The notes under the pieces: model-generated | Told to the model about the DNA's origin: nothing | Seen by the model: the letters and a program-made list of their open reading frames with translations, nothing else | The model's database searches: none | Part shown: piece after piece, positions 1 through 12,514 of the stretch | Layout: every line of letters begins with the position of its first letter | Numbering within the stretch: the stretch's first letter is position 1 | Program-made: the position numbers and the translations under genes | Assembly (NCBI GenBank): GCA_036365455.1 | Contig: JAWQUS010000023.1 | Location: forward strand, 1,798,001 to 1,862,000 | Source: Macrosoma leucophasiata | Lineage: Eukaryota; Arthropoda; Insecta; Lepidoptera; Hedylidae | Direction of reading: 5' to 3' | Length of the DNA stretch: 64,000 nt

Positions 1-319
1 TGTTTCAGTTATGTTTTAAATGACTGTTACTTGTTACTTTTTTATTTCCGGACCTCCAAAGGAAACAAGTAACCCTTTAGAATAATTTTATTGTCTGTCT
101 TCTATCTGTCTCTCTGTTTAACGATTAAGCTAATCTTAGTTAAAATTGACATGACTTCCATCCTGAGTAAGAACACTTAATCTTTTTTAATTTTTTACGA
201 TTATTTATTTGATTTTTGTTTATTTGACATATTAACGTATCAGTGGTTATTCACTTTAATTTTATATTTGTAATTTGACCTATCACAAGCAAATTCTGTT
301 ATTTCCAAGTGAATAAATA

Positions 320-590
320 AATTTTTGAGTTTGAGTTTGTAAACAAGATGGCAAACAAGCATGCAGTTCACATGGATGTTAAATGATGACTGCAACCTAT
401 AGACATCTACACAAAAACCAGACATCAAAATGCAGATGCGTTGCCACCCCAGAAACCTTAGTTGTTATGTCTATGTGATATTTATTACGGGGTCATACCT
501 ACCGGAACACGATAGTGCTGAACGCTAAAACTTGGCGACAGATAAGTTATGTAATTGGGTAACGCCTACGCCCACGAGCTTCTAAACTGG
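320..590 (-). repeat. B-family repeat copy
   Basis: Family consensus reads ACTGGTGGTAGAGCTC at one end, then GCACTATCGTGTTCCGG, CGCATCTGCATTTTGACC and GGCTGCAGTCATCACTTAAC, ending CATTACATAAAAAAAA. About 290 bp. Strand + means ending in the A-run. This copy is diverged and lacks a clean tail. Confidence 0.75.
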
Positions 591-683
591 AACTTACCAC
601 ATATTTTCAGAATATCTTAAAACTGAAGCTAAATTCCTTAAAGACTAGAACAAAATCTGTAACAAGGATGTACATACTTAAAA

Positions 684-1150
684 GGAGATGTTGCAAAAAT
701 GTATGGACCTCCGGCCATGTATTGTACACAATATCATTATACAGGCAAAATCAATATGAAAACGTTTTTTACTGCATATTTTCACTTCTTTAGCTTTGTT
801 TGCAGTTACAAAACATAATTTACACTTAGAATTGAAACTCAAAACTAAAATGGCGAATATGGCGGGGGATGTCATTGTGACATTTTCGTTTTTAAAATTG
901 TATTTTGATTATAGAACTTCGAGAAAAAAAGTAATATATTCTAAATACTATCAAAATCGATTGATACTAAGTGTCGGCTGTATCGCCGCCATGTTTAACA
1001 TAGTTGAAAATGATAAAATCGTTTGAATTAAATGTGGTTGTAACTCTAAAATATATTCTTGAATAAATTAATAGTATTTTTTTCGGATTCTTCTTTAATT
1101 TACCCATTTTTTGAGGTAGTGTACGAACCAGGGCCGAGCTCGCAACATCT
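684..1150 (+). mobile_element. Inverted-end MITE (GGAGATGTTGC), copy 1
   Basis: About 467 bp. Left end GGAGATGTTGCAAAAATG, right end GAGCTCGCAACATCT. Matches 38655-39123 in reverse along most of its length. Confidence 0.7.
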
Positions 1151-1929
1151 TTAAATCATAGCTCTTTTCTCCTTTAAATCATAGCTCTTTATCAAAAATT
1201 TCCCGTCTTAAATCCTAACAAACGGCAAACATTTTAAAATTTAAGTAGAGAATCGTAGCGTAGATTTAGGCCATTCGGCGATATTTCACACACATGACAT
1301 CACGCACTATCGGCAGTGCAAACAATGCTTTCACAACAAGCAAGACCCGTTTGTCTGTCCGTACTACAACTGATGTACTAGCGCCATTGTGCGTTGCTAA
1401 GGTCATGAATAAGGGCCGAGTTGGGAAGGGATTTCAAGTTGAATTGTAATACTGACATGACATATGAAGAGTGACTACTTTTGTCTTATTAAAAAATGGA
1501 GCTTCCGTATCATTAGTTTTAATTATTTTTATGCAAGGCCAGTTTTTTGAAGTAAAAAGTCAGATAAAGTAGGCCTAGATTTACCTGAAATATGAGATTT
1601 GGTCTACCAATTTTTTGTTTAGATTTCAAGGAATGCCCATCCTTATTCTCCGTAATATTTACGTGGAAAGTGGCTCCCTTTTTATATTACTTAGTATCGA
1701 ATGCCAGAAATAAAATTTCATAGAATTAGGAAGCATACATATTTAGCTTTTCCCCGTAATATTTGCAATGTGTTGGAAAAATGTAAATTGTAAACAATAC
1801 GTAACTAGGTGTGTATTTTCGTTCATGCGTTACCTGCAGGCCCTCGCAATTCTCCAGTGGCACTCGTAACAATTGCGATTTGTTTTTGTCCCATCGGTGA
1901 AAAATTTCATACAATACTTTATTTATTTA

Positions 1930-2210
1930 CTAGCTGACCCGGCAAACTTCGTATTGCCTCAGAATGAAATAATTGTCAAAGGTTTGATAGATACGGACTA
2001 TTTGTATGGGAAAATGAAATCGTGTTTTTTACTATTCCTCTTCAATTTTTTTTTTTTTTTTCTTTTAAACCTTTTAAACCTTCCCTGAACTTCCAAAAAT
2101 CATTCAAAACCAAAATTAGGTAAATCAGTCCAGCCGTTCTTGAGTTTTAGCGAGACTAACGAAGAGCAATTGATTTTATATATGTATATGTAGATATAGA
2201 TATAGATTAA
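1930..2210 (-). repeat. Repeat ending GCCGGGTCAGCTAG (Helitron-like), copy 1
   Basis: Shares the body TCTCGCTAAAACTCRAGAACGG ... CCCATACAAATAGTCCGTAT with copies at 6148 and 10931. The CTAG terminus suggests a Helitron relative. Confidence 0.6.
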
Positions 2211-3879
2211 CTCTTAATTGTCACAACACAAACACAATATTGTTGCAAATGACGAACTTAACGCGAATACTTTACAAGTTAATAACCATTATCTTTATAT
2301 CATCCTTTCTCTATTTCCATCACCAATGTAAATAAGGTTTATTGATATGCATTGGATATTCTAAATTTCGGGCATGTCACGGAGTTTCCAATTAAAGTGT
2401 TAATTTTAGTTGAAATAATTACAGACTTGGCCTTAACAGCGATCCTTGCGGAATACCTAAAAAATCGATTGACCACAGCCGTATTGGGTATAGCTATACA
2501 GCCGTATAGGTCTATTCTTGATTTTTGGTTATATTGCCCTTTTTGAAGTGGCCATATTGGCCTCTTAATACAATCAGTATTAGTGTTTGTCGAGGTCCCA
2601 AGCGTGGCTAATGTTAATAAACTAACGTAATGATATAACATTCAAATAATTTCCATTATCTTTTGTGTCGTAATATACCATAGCTTCAAGGATGACGGAT
2701 GGCTTAAAAGCAAACGCTCAAATGTGGAACACCACAACATTGGAGCGTTTACACGTTTGAAACGACACGCATCCATTGCGATGGTCGCGACCTGACGAGT
2801 GCTAACAACAGATAAATATTCTAAGTGAAATGTCACTTAGAGCACTGTCGAAAGTGCCAGAGTTGGGCGTTTCTTGTAAACAAGTATTTGCAAACGTCCG
2901 TTCTGGAGTGATGCAAGCGTGAGAATGTTGCTAGGTTTTGGACGTCTGTGGTTTCGGATCATCTTACTTTCTGTTCGTAAATTCTCTTTAGTAAGAACTC
3001 TGTCTTTTCTTTTGGATGATTGGAGGGTCGCATGTAATCCAAGATTCCTTTGAATTTGTTGAACTTATTAGAGAGCCTTTAGGCGTGTACTATTTTGGAT
3101 ATTTAACTTATCTTTGTAATAGGACTTGTCACTGTTTAGTTCCGGAGTTCCTTGAAACTTATTTTTTGAAATCTATTTCATTAATCTTTGACTTTGACAT
3201 TAACTGGGAAGGATCGTCGATAACATTGGAAAGTTTTCAGTCGTTCTGTCGCCCAAGATTAACAATTGATGTTTTTGGTAAACTTGTTCAGTGTTGTTCT
3301 AAGTTGTAAGTTTTAATAATATATAATACGTTCATTGCTTCGCTAGATGAGTAATGCTAACCAGAGTTTAATCACCGGCTCAGGAAATAAATATTCTAGG
3401 GATTAATTACAATAGGTTCGTCCCGTATTAAATGGGTCACAAAGAGCAATACTGATGAATTATGGGTATATGGCATGAGAAAGGGTAAAGTGAGGTGTAT
3501 CATTTTACCCTTTCAGGGTGTAAGTTAATTATTTAGTACGTGGGTTAACACAAGTGGGCAGATGTATATTTCTTACACGACCCGACGATGAAAAATGATC
3601 CAAGTTAACAAGGACCTAGATGAAAATAGAAGAATTACCAAACAAGCAGTCAACTGCGTAACGTGTTTTAACGTGTACCCACGTTTAACAAGTATTTGCG
3701 AGTCGCCTTTTAAATTTCACACAGCGTTGCACAAATCCATATTGACTCTGGTTTATGCAATAATGCGTCAGTTCTGTGTACGGAGAATACCGATGCATTG
3801 GCACTTTCTAGTTTTGTCACAATTAGCTATTGATTAGGGATACAAGTGCTGCAATGCAGAGTAAATAAAGCTATACGAT

Positions 3880-3935
3880 TTTTTGTAACGAAAGTGGTAA
3901 ACTAGCAAGCAATTCACATGGATGTTAAGTGATAC
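3880..3935 (-). repeat. B-family fragment
   Basis: ttttttgtaacgaaagtggt through catggatgttaagtgat only. Confidence 0.55.
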
Positions 3936-4235
3936 CAGAATTTTAACAATATATTACATCAACATCTTGGCAGGAGTGAAGTCTGTTCGAGATGAGTCTG
4001 CTGAGTCTTGATTAACGTTCACGCTGCTTCAAACACGAGATAGCGTCTACTGTTGTCGCGGGTTTTTGGTCAAATGTGGAGTGCAAAAGGAAGAAATTAT
4101 GGCTCGTATTGTAACTGGGCTTGAAATATAGATTCACCTTTATGAATTTAAATAAAAGCATGAGTTGATGAACTGGCATATAATAGACACATACCATTTT
4201 TTTTTCTACGAGGTTGAAATGATTTTGCATTCAAC

Positions 4236-4625
4236 CGACTCTTTGGGGGAAGAGTCGGGATATGAGGGACTTGGACCCTCTTACCCACCTCGGTGCCGAC
4301 TTCAGTGCAAAAAGGGGAGGGGGATTCCGGGTAAGTGTACCCGGAATCTTATTGCACTGAAGTTTATAGTGATAAACACTGCTCCGGTTCCCACCCTCGC
4401 ACTTCACCTCCATCCAAGGTTCGTCCACGGGGGCTTTGTGAGCCCCCCATCGTCACTTGCCACTATGACCCGCGGCTATCTCGGTCACCGTCCTCACGGA
4501 GTCGCGAGTGCTGAGCGACCAGAACCCTCACTCTTGCCGCCCGCGGCTCATATCCCCTTTTAGTCGCCTCTTACGACAGGCAGAGGATACCTCAGTCTTA
4601 TTCTATAGGCCCGAAACAGCAGGGC
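4236..4625 (+). repeat. Interspersed repeat family H, copy 1
   Basis: GC-rich, open reading frame but no recognised domain. Ends agtcgcctcttacgacaggc, cagtcttattctataggccc. Shares its end and several blocks with 11388-11600 in reverse. Confidence 0.55.
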
Positions 4626-5649
4626 CCACGGCCGGGGCTACACATACCCTAGCTAGACCTTAGCTGGCTAGACTATCTAAGAAATTGAAGTATCTCAATT
4701 GGCTGGAAAGATCATGGCAATTTTAGAGGTACTGAAGGTTTATATTGGGTGGGGTTTCCATAAACGTTACGTTCGTTATAATCCACATCCAGGGACCGTA
4801 ACACGCTTCCTTACTAGATTGATTTAAGGAGGCCCTAAAGAAAATGAGGGAAACTGATCACTTTGCTGCCTTTCCCAACGTACGATGCCCGTCCCGGTAT
4901 TTGGGCTGCTGTTCACTTATCATCCACTGCCTGACTTTACTTGACTGCTTGCTTGTATTTTATGGTTTACATTAATCATTGTTACAATGCTTCTTGCATT
5001 GGAGTCATTAGTTCATCATTAGTCATGTCACCTGTCTTGCTACTGTTCTACATCTTGACTCTCCCAAAGCTTATTGGCGTAACAGTTAAGTACGTATCCG
5101 TCGGCTCTGATGCACAAACCATGTCGCTAGTAAACCGTGTGCCCACATTACACGCCACTAATGTAAAATTAAAAACATTCAAAGTTTGCGAGGGGCAGAG
5201 ATAAATATACATGACAAATAAGACAACACGACAGACGACGCCTTCATAATGATTCTTATGCAAGCCGGTTTGGTGTCTTTTGTTTTAATACTTAGCGTTT
5301 GTTCGTCGAGCAAAGAGATTATCGCTCTTAATTTATTCACCTACCAGCAGAGCAGGACAAGGTAATTCGGTACATTTTTACAGTCGTTCTAGTTGTAAGT
5401 TGTAAGCCCCTTAAATAATGTTAGTTAAATGTTAGGTAGGTACTTGTTCATGGATTACTATAATTTACTTTTTTTTTCAAAATTTTCAAATCTTTTGCCA
5501 TATCGGTAATGTGATTGGGTGGACTCGCCGCCACCTTGATGGCGCCCATCTTTTGTTACATTTGTTATGCAACCATTGAAGTTTTTTTTTCCAAAATTCT
5601 GTAGTTAGGTATTTTGTAGCGTAAGAACCGTAGAAATTAGGGTGCCGTT

Positions 5650-5822
5650 ACAACTATCATAGAGACATAAGCAACTAAGGTCTCAGGGGTGGCAACGCAT
5701 CTGCATTTTGACTGGACTGCATTTGATCTGGTTTTTGTGTAGATGTCTATAGGCTGCAGTCATCACTTAACATCCATGTGAACTGCATTCGTTTTTGCCA
5801 CTTACGTTACATAAAAAAAATG
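5650..5822 (+). repeat. B-family partial copy
   Basis: 3' half, from agagacataagcaactaag to the A-run at 5814. Confidence 0.7.
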
Positions 5823-6147
5823 TAAATCTAGATCTTCTAGTAATAGTTTGCCTGTACTACTTAAAAACGTAACTTCATCAAATCTAGATCTATTAGTAAT
5901 AGATCGCATGTACTAACTATTTTTTAATTGTTACCTTCGTACCTACCTACACCTCAGTATACAGGACTTAGTTTATCTGCTCTATCTAGGAATACAATAA
6001 AAAAGGAACAATGTGTAATTCATGGTGTTCATTGTTGTAGACAAAAAGGTTGCCTTTTAGGTACATACATGATATAAAATTAATATTTATTTAGGTATGT
6101 ACAGTGGCCATACCACCATCTCTTATAAAATAGATAAAATTCAATTG

Positions 6148-6380
6148 CTGTTCGTTAGTCTCGCTAAAACTCGAGAACGGGTCTACCGAGTTGCCTAATT
6201 TTTGCTTTTGAATGATTTCTGGAAGCCCAGGGAAGGTTTAAAAGGTAGGAAAATATGTAGAAATTGAAGGAAAATAGTAAAAACCACAATTTCATTTTCC
6301 CATACAAATAGTCCGTATCTATCAAACCTTTGACACATTATTTTATTCTGGGGCAATACGAAATATGCCGGGTCAACTAG
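6148..6380 (+). repeat. Repeat ending GCCGGGTCAACTAG, copy 2
   Basis: Starts near TAGTCTCGCTAAAACTCGAG and ends CTAG|T. Same family as 1930-2210. Confidence 0.6.
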
Positions 6381-6487
6381 TCTCTTAGAGAAGTCTTATT
6401 ACAATCTTACTTTGTTCTGCCAAATGAGGAACGTCAACGAAAAGTAAGCTTTAGATCAGTCTTAATATATCTTCTGCTAATCCGTTT

Positions 6488-6782
6488 TACTGGTGGTAGA
6501 GCTCCAGTGACGGAGCTCGCGGGCGTAGGCACCACCGCATTACTTAATATACTTGCCGCTAAATGGTAGTAGTTCAGCGCTATCGTGTTCCGGTCAGGTG
6601 GTAATGTACGACCCTGTAATTTTCGGACAGAGGCATAACACAGGCCTCAGGAGTGGTAACGCATCTGCATTTTGACCTTAGTCTTTGTATGGGTGTCTAT
6701 AGGCTGCAGTTATCACTTAACACCAATGTGAACTGCATGCTTGTTTGCCACCTCAACAACATACAAAAAAAAAACTTAAGGT
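6488..6782 (+). repeat. B-family full copy
   Basis: Near-complete, from actggtggtagagctcc to the A-run at 6768; flanks show no clear duplication. Confidence 0.8.
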
Positions 6783-8177
6783 GCGTGGCCGGCATTACAC
6801 TAGCAGATGCCAAACCATTAAGTCGCTTGGCGCCAACTTTTTCATAAAACCATCAGAATCACCCGGCAACAGCATAATATTAGCAAAACATGTGCCGTTT
6901 ATAATGAGCCCATATTTGTTTTGCTGACCGCTTACTAGCAACCAGCAATGTTTAGAGGACCTTGGATCCTCATATGGTTTTATACACAAATTAGGTAATA
7001 TACTTAGCAATTGGCAAAGTGGGTCAAATTGTGCGCGAGGTTGGCTCGAGGGATGGGCGGTAGCGGAATGCAATTTAGCGTTTGATTATGAGGTTTCTTG
7101 TCATAGGACCATTTTTTTTACTGTGATGAATCATAAAGGTAGGTATTTATGTAATTTCTCACGCTTTCTCAGTGCACAAACTTAGTTATTTTTCAACACA
7201 ACCCCAAGGTTCCATTAAAACCGCCTTCTGTACCTACTTTATAAGTGCAAGAAAATTAAGATAAATAAACCGGTATTCGTTTTGAATTGAACTAATGAAA
7301 TACTAGTTTTTGCTTCTTTTATTCCGGTTAGATAGTAAAGTATGACCGCGTATGGACTGGTAAAGAAGGAAGTATTAAAACACTTGTTACTCAGCTGATC
7401 CTGTTCTGTGGCTGATCAATTTAGTATAGTTTGACAATTTATTAAAATGTGATTACCTACATTCGTCACTATTACCACCCAAATAAACTTCTACATATTA
7501 TTATGCCATGAATAGTTTAGTGACTGATATTGCTGGTAATTAGTGATGTAACGAATGTCAATTTATAGACATCCGCGAATGCGAATGCGAATATCTGCCG
7601 TTGATATTCGCGAATGCGAATGCGAATATTCGCTTTCGAATTTGGTGCCATTTGTCTATGGCTTTATTTTGACAGTTTACTCGGCGCGCGAGTCCCGCAC
7701 ACGCCATTCCGAACAACGCCAATTAATGTTGTGTTTACTTTACGAAAGGTCGTCAGCAGAAATACGAAAAAATTGAGGTTAGAGTGAGTTTAATGATTCA
7801 AGATGAATAAATCAGTTTCTAGTGAAATATTATGGACTTATTTTACGTACCTATATGTACTTGGTATAATAAGTTGAATAATGCAATATTATCTTGTTTG
7901 ATATTAATATTTTCACTTCAATAAAAGAAGATTTTTGTAAGAACTTTAACTAAATTAGGAGAAAAATATGTTTGACAATTGTTATCCCAAGTGTATATTT
8001 TGTTTTTATCTAAAATACGTTTTATAGCGGTTATCTTTTTTGTTTATTATTATTCTAGGTTGAAAATAGAAAAAATACTTTAGGTTCAAAATAGTAGACA
8101 ATTAACGAAAAGAGTGATTAAGTAAAAGAGAAGGATTTTGTTTTTGTTCGATACTGTAAATCATTATTTTTTCCGTA

Positions 8178-9315
8178 AAGGCACCACAGACCACATTCAT
8201 ACGCTGCGGCAGGTTATACAGAAGACAGAAGAGTATAATCAGCCCCTATGTCTAGCGTTCGTGGACTATGAGAAAGCCTTCGATTCGGTTGAGATTTGGG
8301 CTGTGCTACAGTCACACCATATGTGTCAAGTTGACTACCGATACATCGAGGTGCTGAGGAACTTGTATGAAAACGCCACCATGAAACCTATCCAACTGGT
8401 GGTGAGGTGTGAGACAGAGAGATGTTATATCTCCGAAACTGTTCACCACTGCATTGGAAGACGTCTTCAAGCTTCTGAACTGGAAAGGACACGGCATCAA
8501 TGTTAACGGTGAGTTCATCTCCCACCTCCGGCTTGCAGATGATATCGTAGTCATGGCTGAGACCCTGGGCGACCTTAGCACTATGTTCAATGACCTCAGT
8601 AGGGCCTCCCAATGAGTGGGCCTTAAAATTAATATGGACAAGACGAAGATCATGTCAAATGTCCATGTTACACCCACTCCTGTTTTGCTTGAGGGTACTA
8701 CACTCGAAGTTGTTGACGATTTTGTATACCTGGGACAAACGGTCCAGTTAGGTCGGTCCAACTTCGAGAAAGAGGTCAATTGCCGAATTCAACTCGATTG
8801 GGCAGCGTTCGGGAAGCCACTATATCTTCTCGTCCGACTTACCGTAGTGTCTAACAAAAAGGGCTTTGACCAGTGTATGTTGCCAGTGATGACTTATGGG
8901 ACAGAAACGTGGTCGCTCACTAAGGGCCTCATAAGAAGGCTCGAGGTCACATAGAGAGCAATGGAGAGAGCTATGCTTGGAGTTTATCTGCGAGATCGAA
9001 TCAAAAATGAAGAAATCCGCATGAGAACCAAAGTTACCGACATAGCTCACCGAATAGCGAGACTCAAGTGGCAGTGGGCAGGACACATAGCTCGAAGAAC
9101 TGACGGCCGTTGGGGCAGAGCAGTTCTCGATTGGCGACCGCGTACCGGAAAACGAAGCGTAGGCAGGCCCTTCTACAAGATGGACCGACGACCTGGTGAA
9201 GATCGCGGGCAATCGCTGGATAAGGGCGGCCCAGGACTGTTCGTTGTGGCAATTTTTGGGGGAGGCCTTTGTTCAGCAGTGGACGTTTTTTGGCGGAAAT
9301 GATGATGATGATGAA
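8178..9315 (+). pseudogene. RTE-clade LINE reverse transcriptase, 5'-truncated and broken
   Basis: Palm motifs are readable: LAFVDYEKAFDSV, a shifted QRDVISPKLFTTALEDVFKL, LADDIVVMAET and VGLKINMDKTK, then DDFVYLG and the C-terminal MRTKVTDIAHRIARLKWQWA, GHIARRTDGRW. Broken by a frameshift near 8405-8420, a stop at 8613 and a stop at 8952. Ends with ATGATGATGATGATGA, the tail shared by other copies here. Endonuclease domain absent. Confidence 0.85.
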
Positions 9316-9791
9316 ACATTACTTATTTTTTGGTTTCGTAAATTGTAATGCAAAGTTGATTGTTTACATTACCAAACCAATATCAAGTATTAAAGTGAAG
9401 TCTGATTACAATTAATGTAATAAAAATCAATAACTTTATTTGCAAGTCAATGTGAATTAGAAAGTTTAGGGCCTGTTTCACCACTTACTGATATGATAAA
9501 GTCCCTGATAATCTATTAGGAACTTATAAATACATATATATTAAGGCAGTTAAAATCGAGTGTCTGTAGGTATGTATTTAATATTTTTCCAAAAAACTGT
9601 TAGGGGGCGATTAAAGAACAGTAACAGAAACAAAAAAAACGCTGTTATTTCGAAATAATAAATAAACAGGGAGTTTGATGGCGAAACAAAACAAAGTTTT
9701 CAGAAATCTTTACCTGGAGGATAGCATTTAACGTCAGATAACTGTCAATGTGATTTTGTAAAAATGTTATAAAAAACAAGTATTTCTTTGT

Positions 9792-10401
9792 AGAATTTAA
9801 ACTTGCGGATTTTCTTGCGTATACAACACTCCCAAACTTCTTCATGCACCCGACGTTTCGTTCGGTCGCTTTCCCAGCTACCGTGGTCACGGGCTGACTT
9901 ATTCGACGATGTTCAGTCTGGTCTTATATAGCTGAGACAGAACACAACCCTAGTGCAATGTAAACTACTAGTGGCGCCATCTATCATTTACATCGCACTA
10001 GGGTTGTGTTCTGTCTCAGCTATATAAGACCAGGCTGAACATCGTCGAATTGCCCATAATCGCATATGTCTCATATGTCCCTCCGCAACGCCCTAAGCCG
10101 AGGCACGGCCTTAGGCAGTTGCGCTAACTTTTTTGTTAGGCTGGAGCGCCTTCTGCGCTCGCCGATTGCCCGGTGAAGTAGACTAGTGCCGTCTCGTGAC
10201 AGGCGCCAACATAAAGCCCGACCTAAAAAAAATAAAAATAAAAAAAAAAAATCGTCGAATAAGTCAGCCCGTGACCACGGTAGCTGGAAAGCGACTGAAA
10301 CGTCGGGTGTATGAAGAAGTTTGGGAGTGTTGTATACGCGAGAAAATCCGCAAGTTTAAATTCTACAATGTATGAAGCTCGCGAAAACCTACGAAAACGT
10401 T
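9792..10401. mobile_element. Inverted-arm retroelement-like repeat (foldback), 14-bp target duplication
   Basis: Two long inverted arms (9792-about 10040 and about 10251-10350) each contain a core reading CCGTGGTCACGGGC next to GACGTTTCG. Flanked by AAGTATTTCTTTGT at 9778-9791 and 10402-10415. A 14-bp duplication fits a retroelement rather than a cut-and-paste transposon; a Penelope-like origin is a guess. Contains the A-tailed retroposon at 10051-10250. Confidence 0.7.
10051..10250 (+). mobile_element. A-tailed retroposon with 10-bp target duplication
   Basis: 200 bp ending in a long A-rich tail, flanked by ATCGTCGAAT at 10041-10050 and 10251-10260. GC-rich body with a hairpin-like CTAAGCCGAGGCACGGCCTTAG. 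Source unknown: either a LINE 3' end or a SINE. Confidence 0.8.
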
Positions 10402-10930
10402 AAGTATTTCTTTGTTTAATTTACCTTTTTGTTATTGACATCTTATTTTTTTTTCGGATGTACATATTCGCAAAATATCCGCGAAAATTTTCGCGAATAC
10501 GAATGCGAATGTCAAGAAACAAGCGAATATTCGCGAATGCGAATGCGAATATTCGTTACATCACTACTGGTAATACTGTGGTCATTAAGTACTTTCTAGT
10601 TTATTTCAAATTGATTCAGTTACAGAAAACTGCATATAAAACTTTACGTCTCAGGAGCAGCATACAGATTTCTAGTGGATTGAATGGAATGGCCACCACT
10701 GAATGTTCTGAGACCTAACATCTTATGCTTTTGTACCTGTCGGTGGTACAGTGATGTATCTAGAGATATTTTTCAGGGGACAACGAACAACTAAAGCGAG
10801 AACAGCACGAATCTCAGTCGTTAATTAACCCGTTATTTATTCGCCAAATGGTGGTTCTTAAATTTGATGAACAATAAGTAGGTATAATAAAATTTATCTT
10901 TCATTGAAAGCGTAAGTTTAAAATCTTATA

Positions 10931-11142
10931 TTGTAGTCTCGCTAAAACTCGAGAACGGCTGGACCGATTTGGCTGATTTTGGTTTTGATTTTGTTTGATT
11001 ATGATTTTTAGAAGTCCAGGGAAGGTTTAAAAGGTAAGAAGATATGAAGAAATTGAAGGGAAAAAGTAAAAACCACAATTTAATTTTCCCATACAAACAG
11101 TCCGTATCTTGAAACATTATTTCATTCGGAGGCAAAAGCTAG
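10931..11142 (+). repeat. Repeat of the same CTAG-ending family, copy 3
   Basis: Contains TAGTCTCGCTAAAACTCGAG, GTCCAGGGAAGGTTTAAAAG and CATACAAACAGTCCGTATCT, ending gcaaaagctag. About 360 bp right of the nested hAT element. Confidence 0.6.
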
Positions 11143-11387
11143 TAGAAAATAACTTTTATGTGTCACAATAGCGATTAGCTTGTCACTTAGATCCATGTGC
11201 CGAAATATTGAAATTTGTGTTAATTCAATGTCTCTATCCAACACGTAGGCTCTGATAGAGACGGCGCTATGTTAATGACGCTCATAATTTGATGCATGAG
11301 TCAGTGACAGCGATGAGCAATTAGACTAGCATTGAATAATGAGTTAAGTTGGGATGTTTTAAGGTTATTTTGAATGTCCTTGCGATA

Positions 11388-11600
11388 CCCGGCCTATAGA
11401 ATAGGACTGAGGTGTCCTCTGCCTCTGGTTGGTCCGCACTCGCGGCTCCGTAAGGACGGTGACTGGGGTAGCCGCAGGTCATCGTGGCAAGTGACGAAGG
11501 GAGGCTGACAGAGCTCCGTAAACGAGCCTAGGCGAAGCGCAGTGTTTATAGTGTAGGTACCCGGATCCCACACTTTCTGCATTGAAGTCGGTACCGAGGT
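11388..11600 (-). repeat. Interspersed repeat family H, copy 2
   Basis: cggcctatagaataggactg and catcgtggcaagtgacg, then cactttctgcattgaagtcg, mirror 4236-4625. Confidence 0.55.
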
Positions 11601-11744
11601 GGTTTTAGGGGGTCCAAGTCTAAGTCTACGTCTAAGCGTTATAATAATAATATGTATTAGATATACTTATCTATTTCTTTGCAGTGCTCTGATCGATAAT
11701 CTGAAATTGTGATATTAATAAGAAGATATGTTTATATGTACCTA

Positions 11745-11860
11745 TATAATAATGACAACCCTTGACACGTCTCACTGCTGGGCACGAGTCTCTCCCCTTC
11801 TTGGGGGAAGGCCTGGAGCTTACTCTTCCACGCTGCTCCAATGCGGGTTGGTGGAGAATG
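11745..11860 (-). repeat. LINE 3' end (CTGCTGGGCACGAGTC type)
   Basis: tctcactgctgggcacgagt and aatgcgggttggtggag match 42820-42965 in reverse. Confidence 0.65.
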
Positions 11861-12514
11861 TAGTAGGGTGTACATGTACAAAGTGTAATAGGATTGAATG
11901 TACATCCCGAAACTAGTTTGTTCAGAATCGATAACTGAATCGATTTCAGGCAATTTTGATTTGGTGAACAGTCAATACAAACGAAAATGAGATTAACGTC
12001 TCTCCAAAATAAAATGCTTGCCTCAACAAGTTTATAAGAACTCGTTGAGACGTGCTATTTATTATAAATTTAATAATAATTTGAGAAATAGAATAGTGGA
12101 AATTAATCTTATTACTAGCGAGTGTTGAATAAAGCTACGCAGGTCACGCTACATCACATTGCAACAGTGTGCGTATGTGAGTAGGTTCGTGTTTTATGTG
12201 CGGCCGTAGGTAGAGATTGGGTAAGTATGCATAGGGTGTGCATACTATTCGTACAAATTGAGGACAACTTATTACTTAAAGAAAAATTAAATACATAAAC
12301 ATGGAATTTCAGTTCATGTATTATAATTATAAATAACTCGATTTTCTAATCGGGGTGTGTATTATATCTGTTACATGTTGTATATAGGGTGACTGATTTT
12401 TTGTTTGTTCAACTAATATTTATGTGTGTGTTAATAATAAAATGTTGCATGATTAATTCTATCATAATATTTCAATTACCTGTTCTTACTAATAAGCTAT
12501 CAACACGATGGTAT

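Larger units (their letters stand above)
1..7532. other. Gene-free left flank
   Basis: Only repeats are recognised: B-family copies, the GGAGATGTTGC MITE, two CTAG-ending repeats and family H. Short frames such as 3016-3309 show no known domain. Likely upstream or first-intron DNA of RIC3. Confidence 0.6.
7541..10566. mobile_element. hAT-like non-autonomous element (outer shell of a nest)
   Basis: Starts TAGTGATGTAACGAAT and ends with the inverted match ATTCGTTACATCACTA, followed by internal inverted GCGAATGCGAATATTCG repeats. It is flanked by a perfect 8-bp direct repeat CTGGTAAT (7533-7540 and 10567-10574), the size expected for hAT insertion. No intact transposase; a short frame at 7803 (MNKSVSSEILWTYF) resembles a BED-finger start but stops soon. 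It contains an RTE LINE fragment and an inverted-arm element. Confidence 0.82.

Noticed and set aside
3016..3309. 97-codon open frame in the left flank
   Set aside because: No domain, no splice context, AT-rich composition; consistent with chance.
8138..9302. Reverse-transcriptase frames as host genes
   Set aside because: Frameshift, two stops, missing endonuclease and a GAT tail show a dead LINE fragment.
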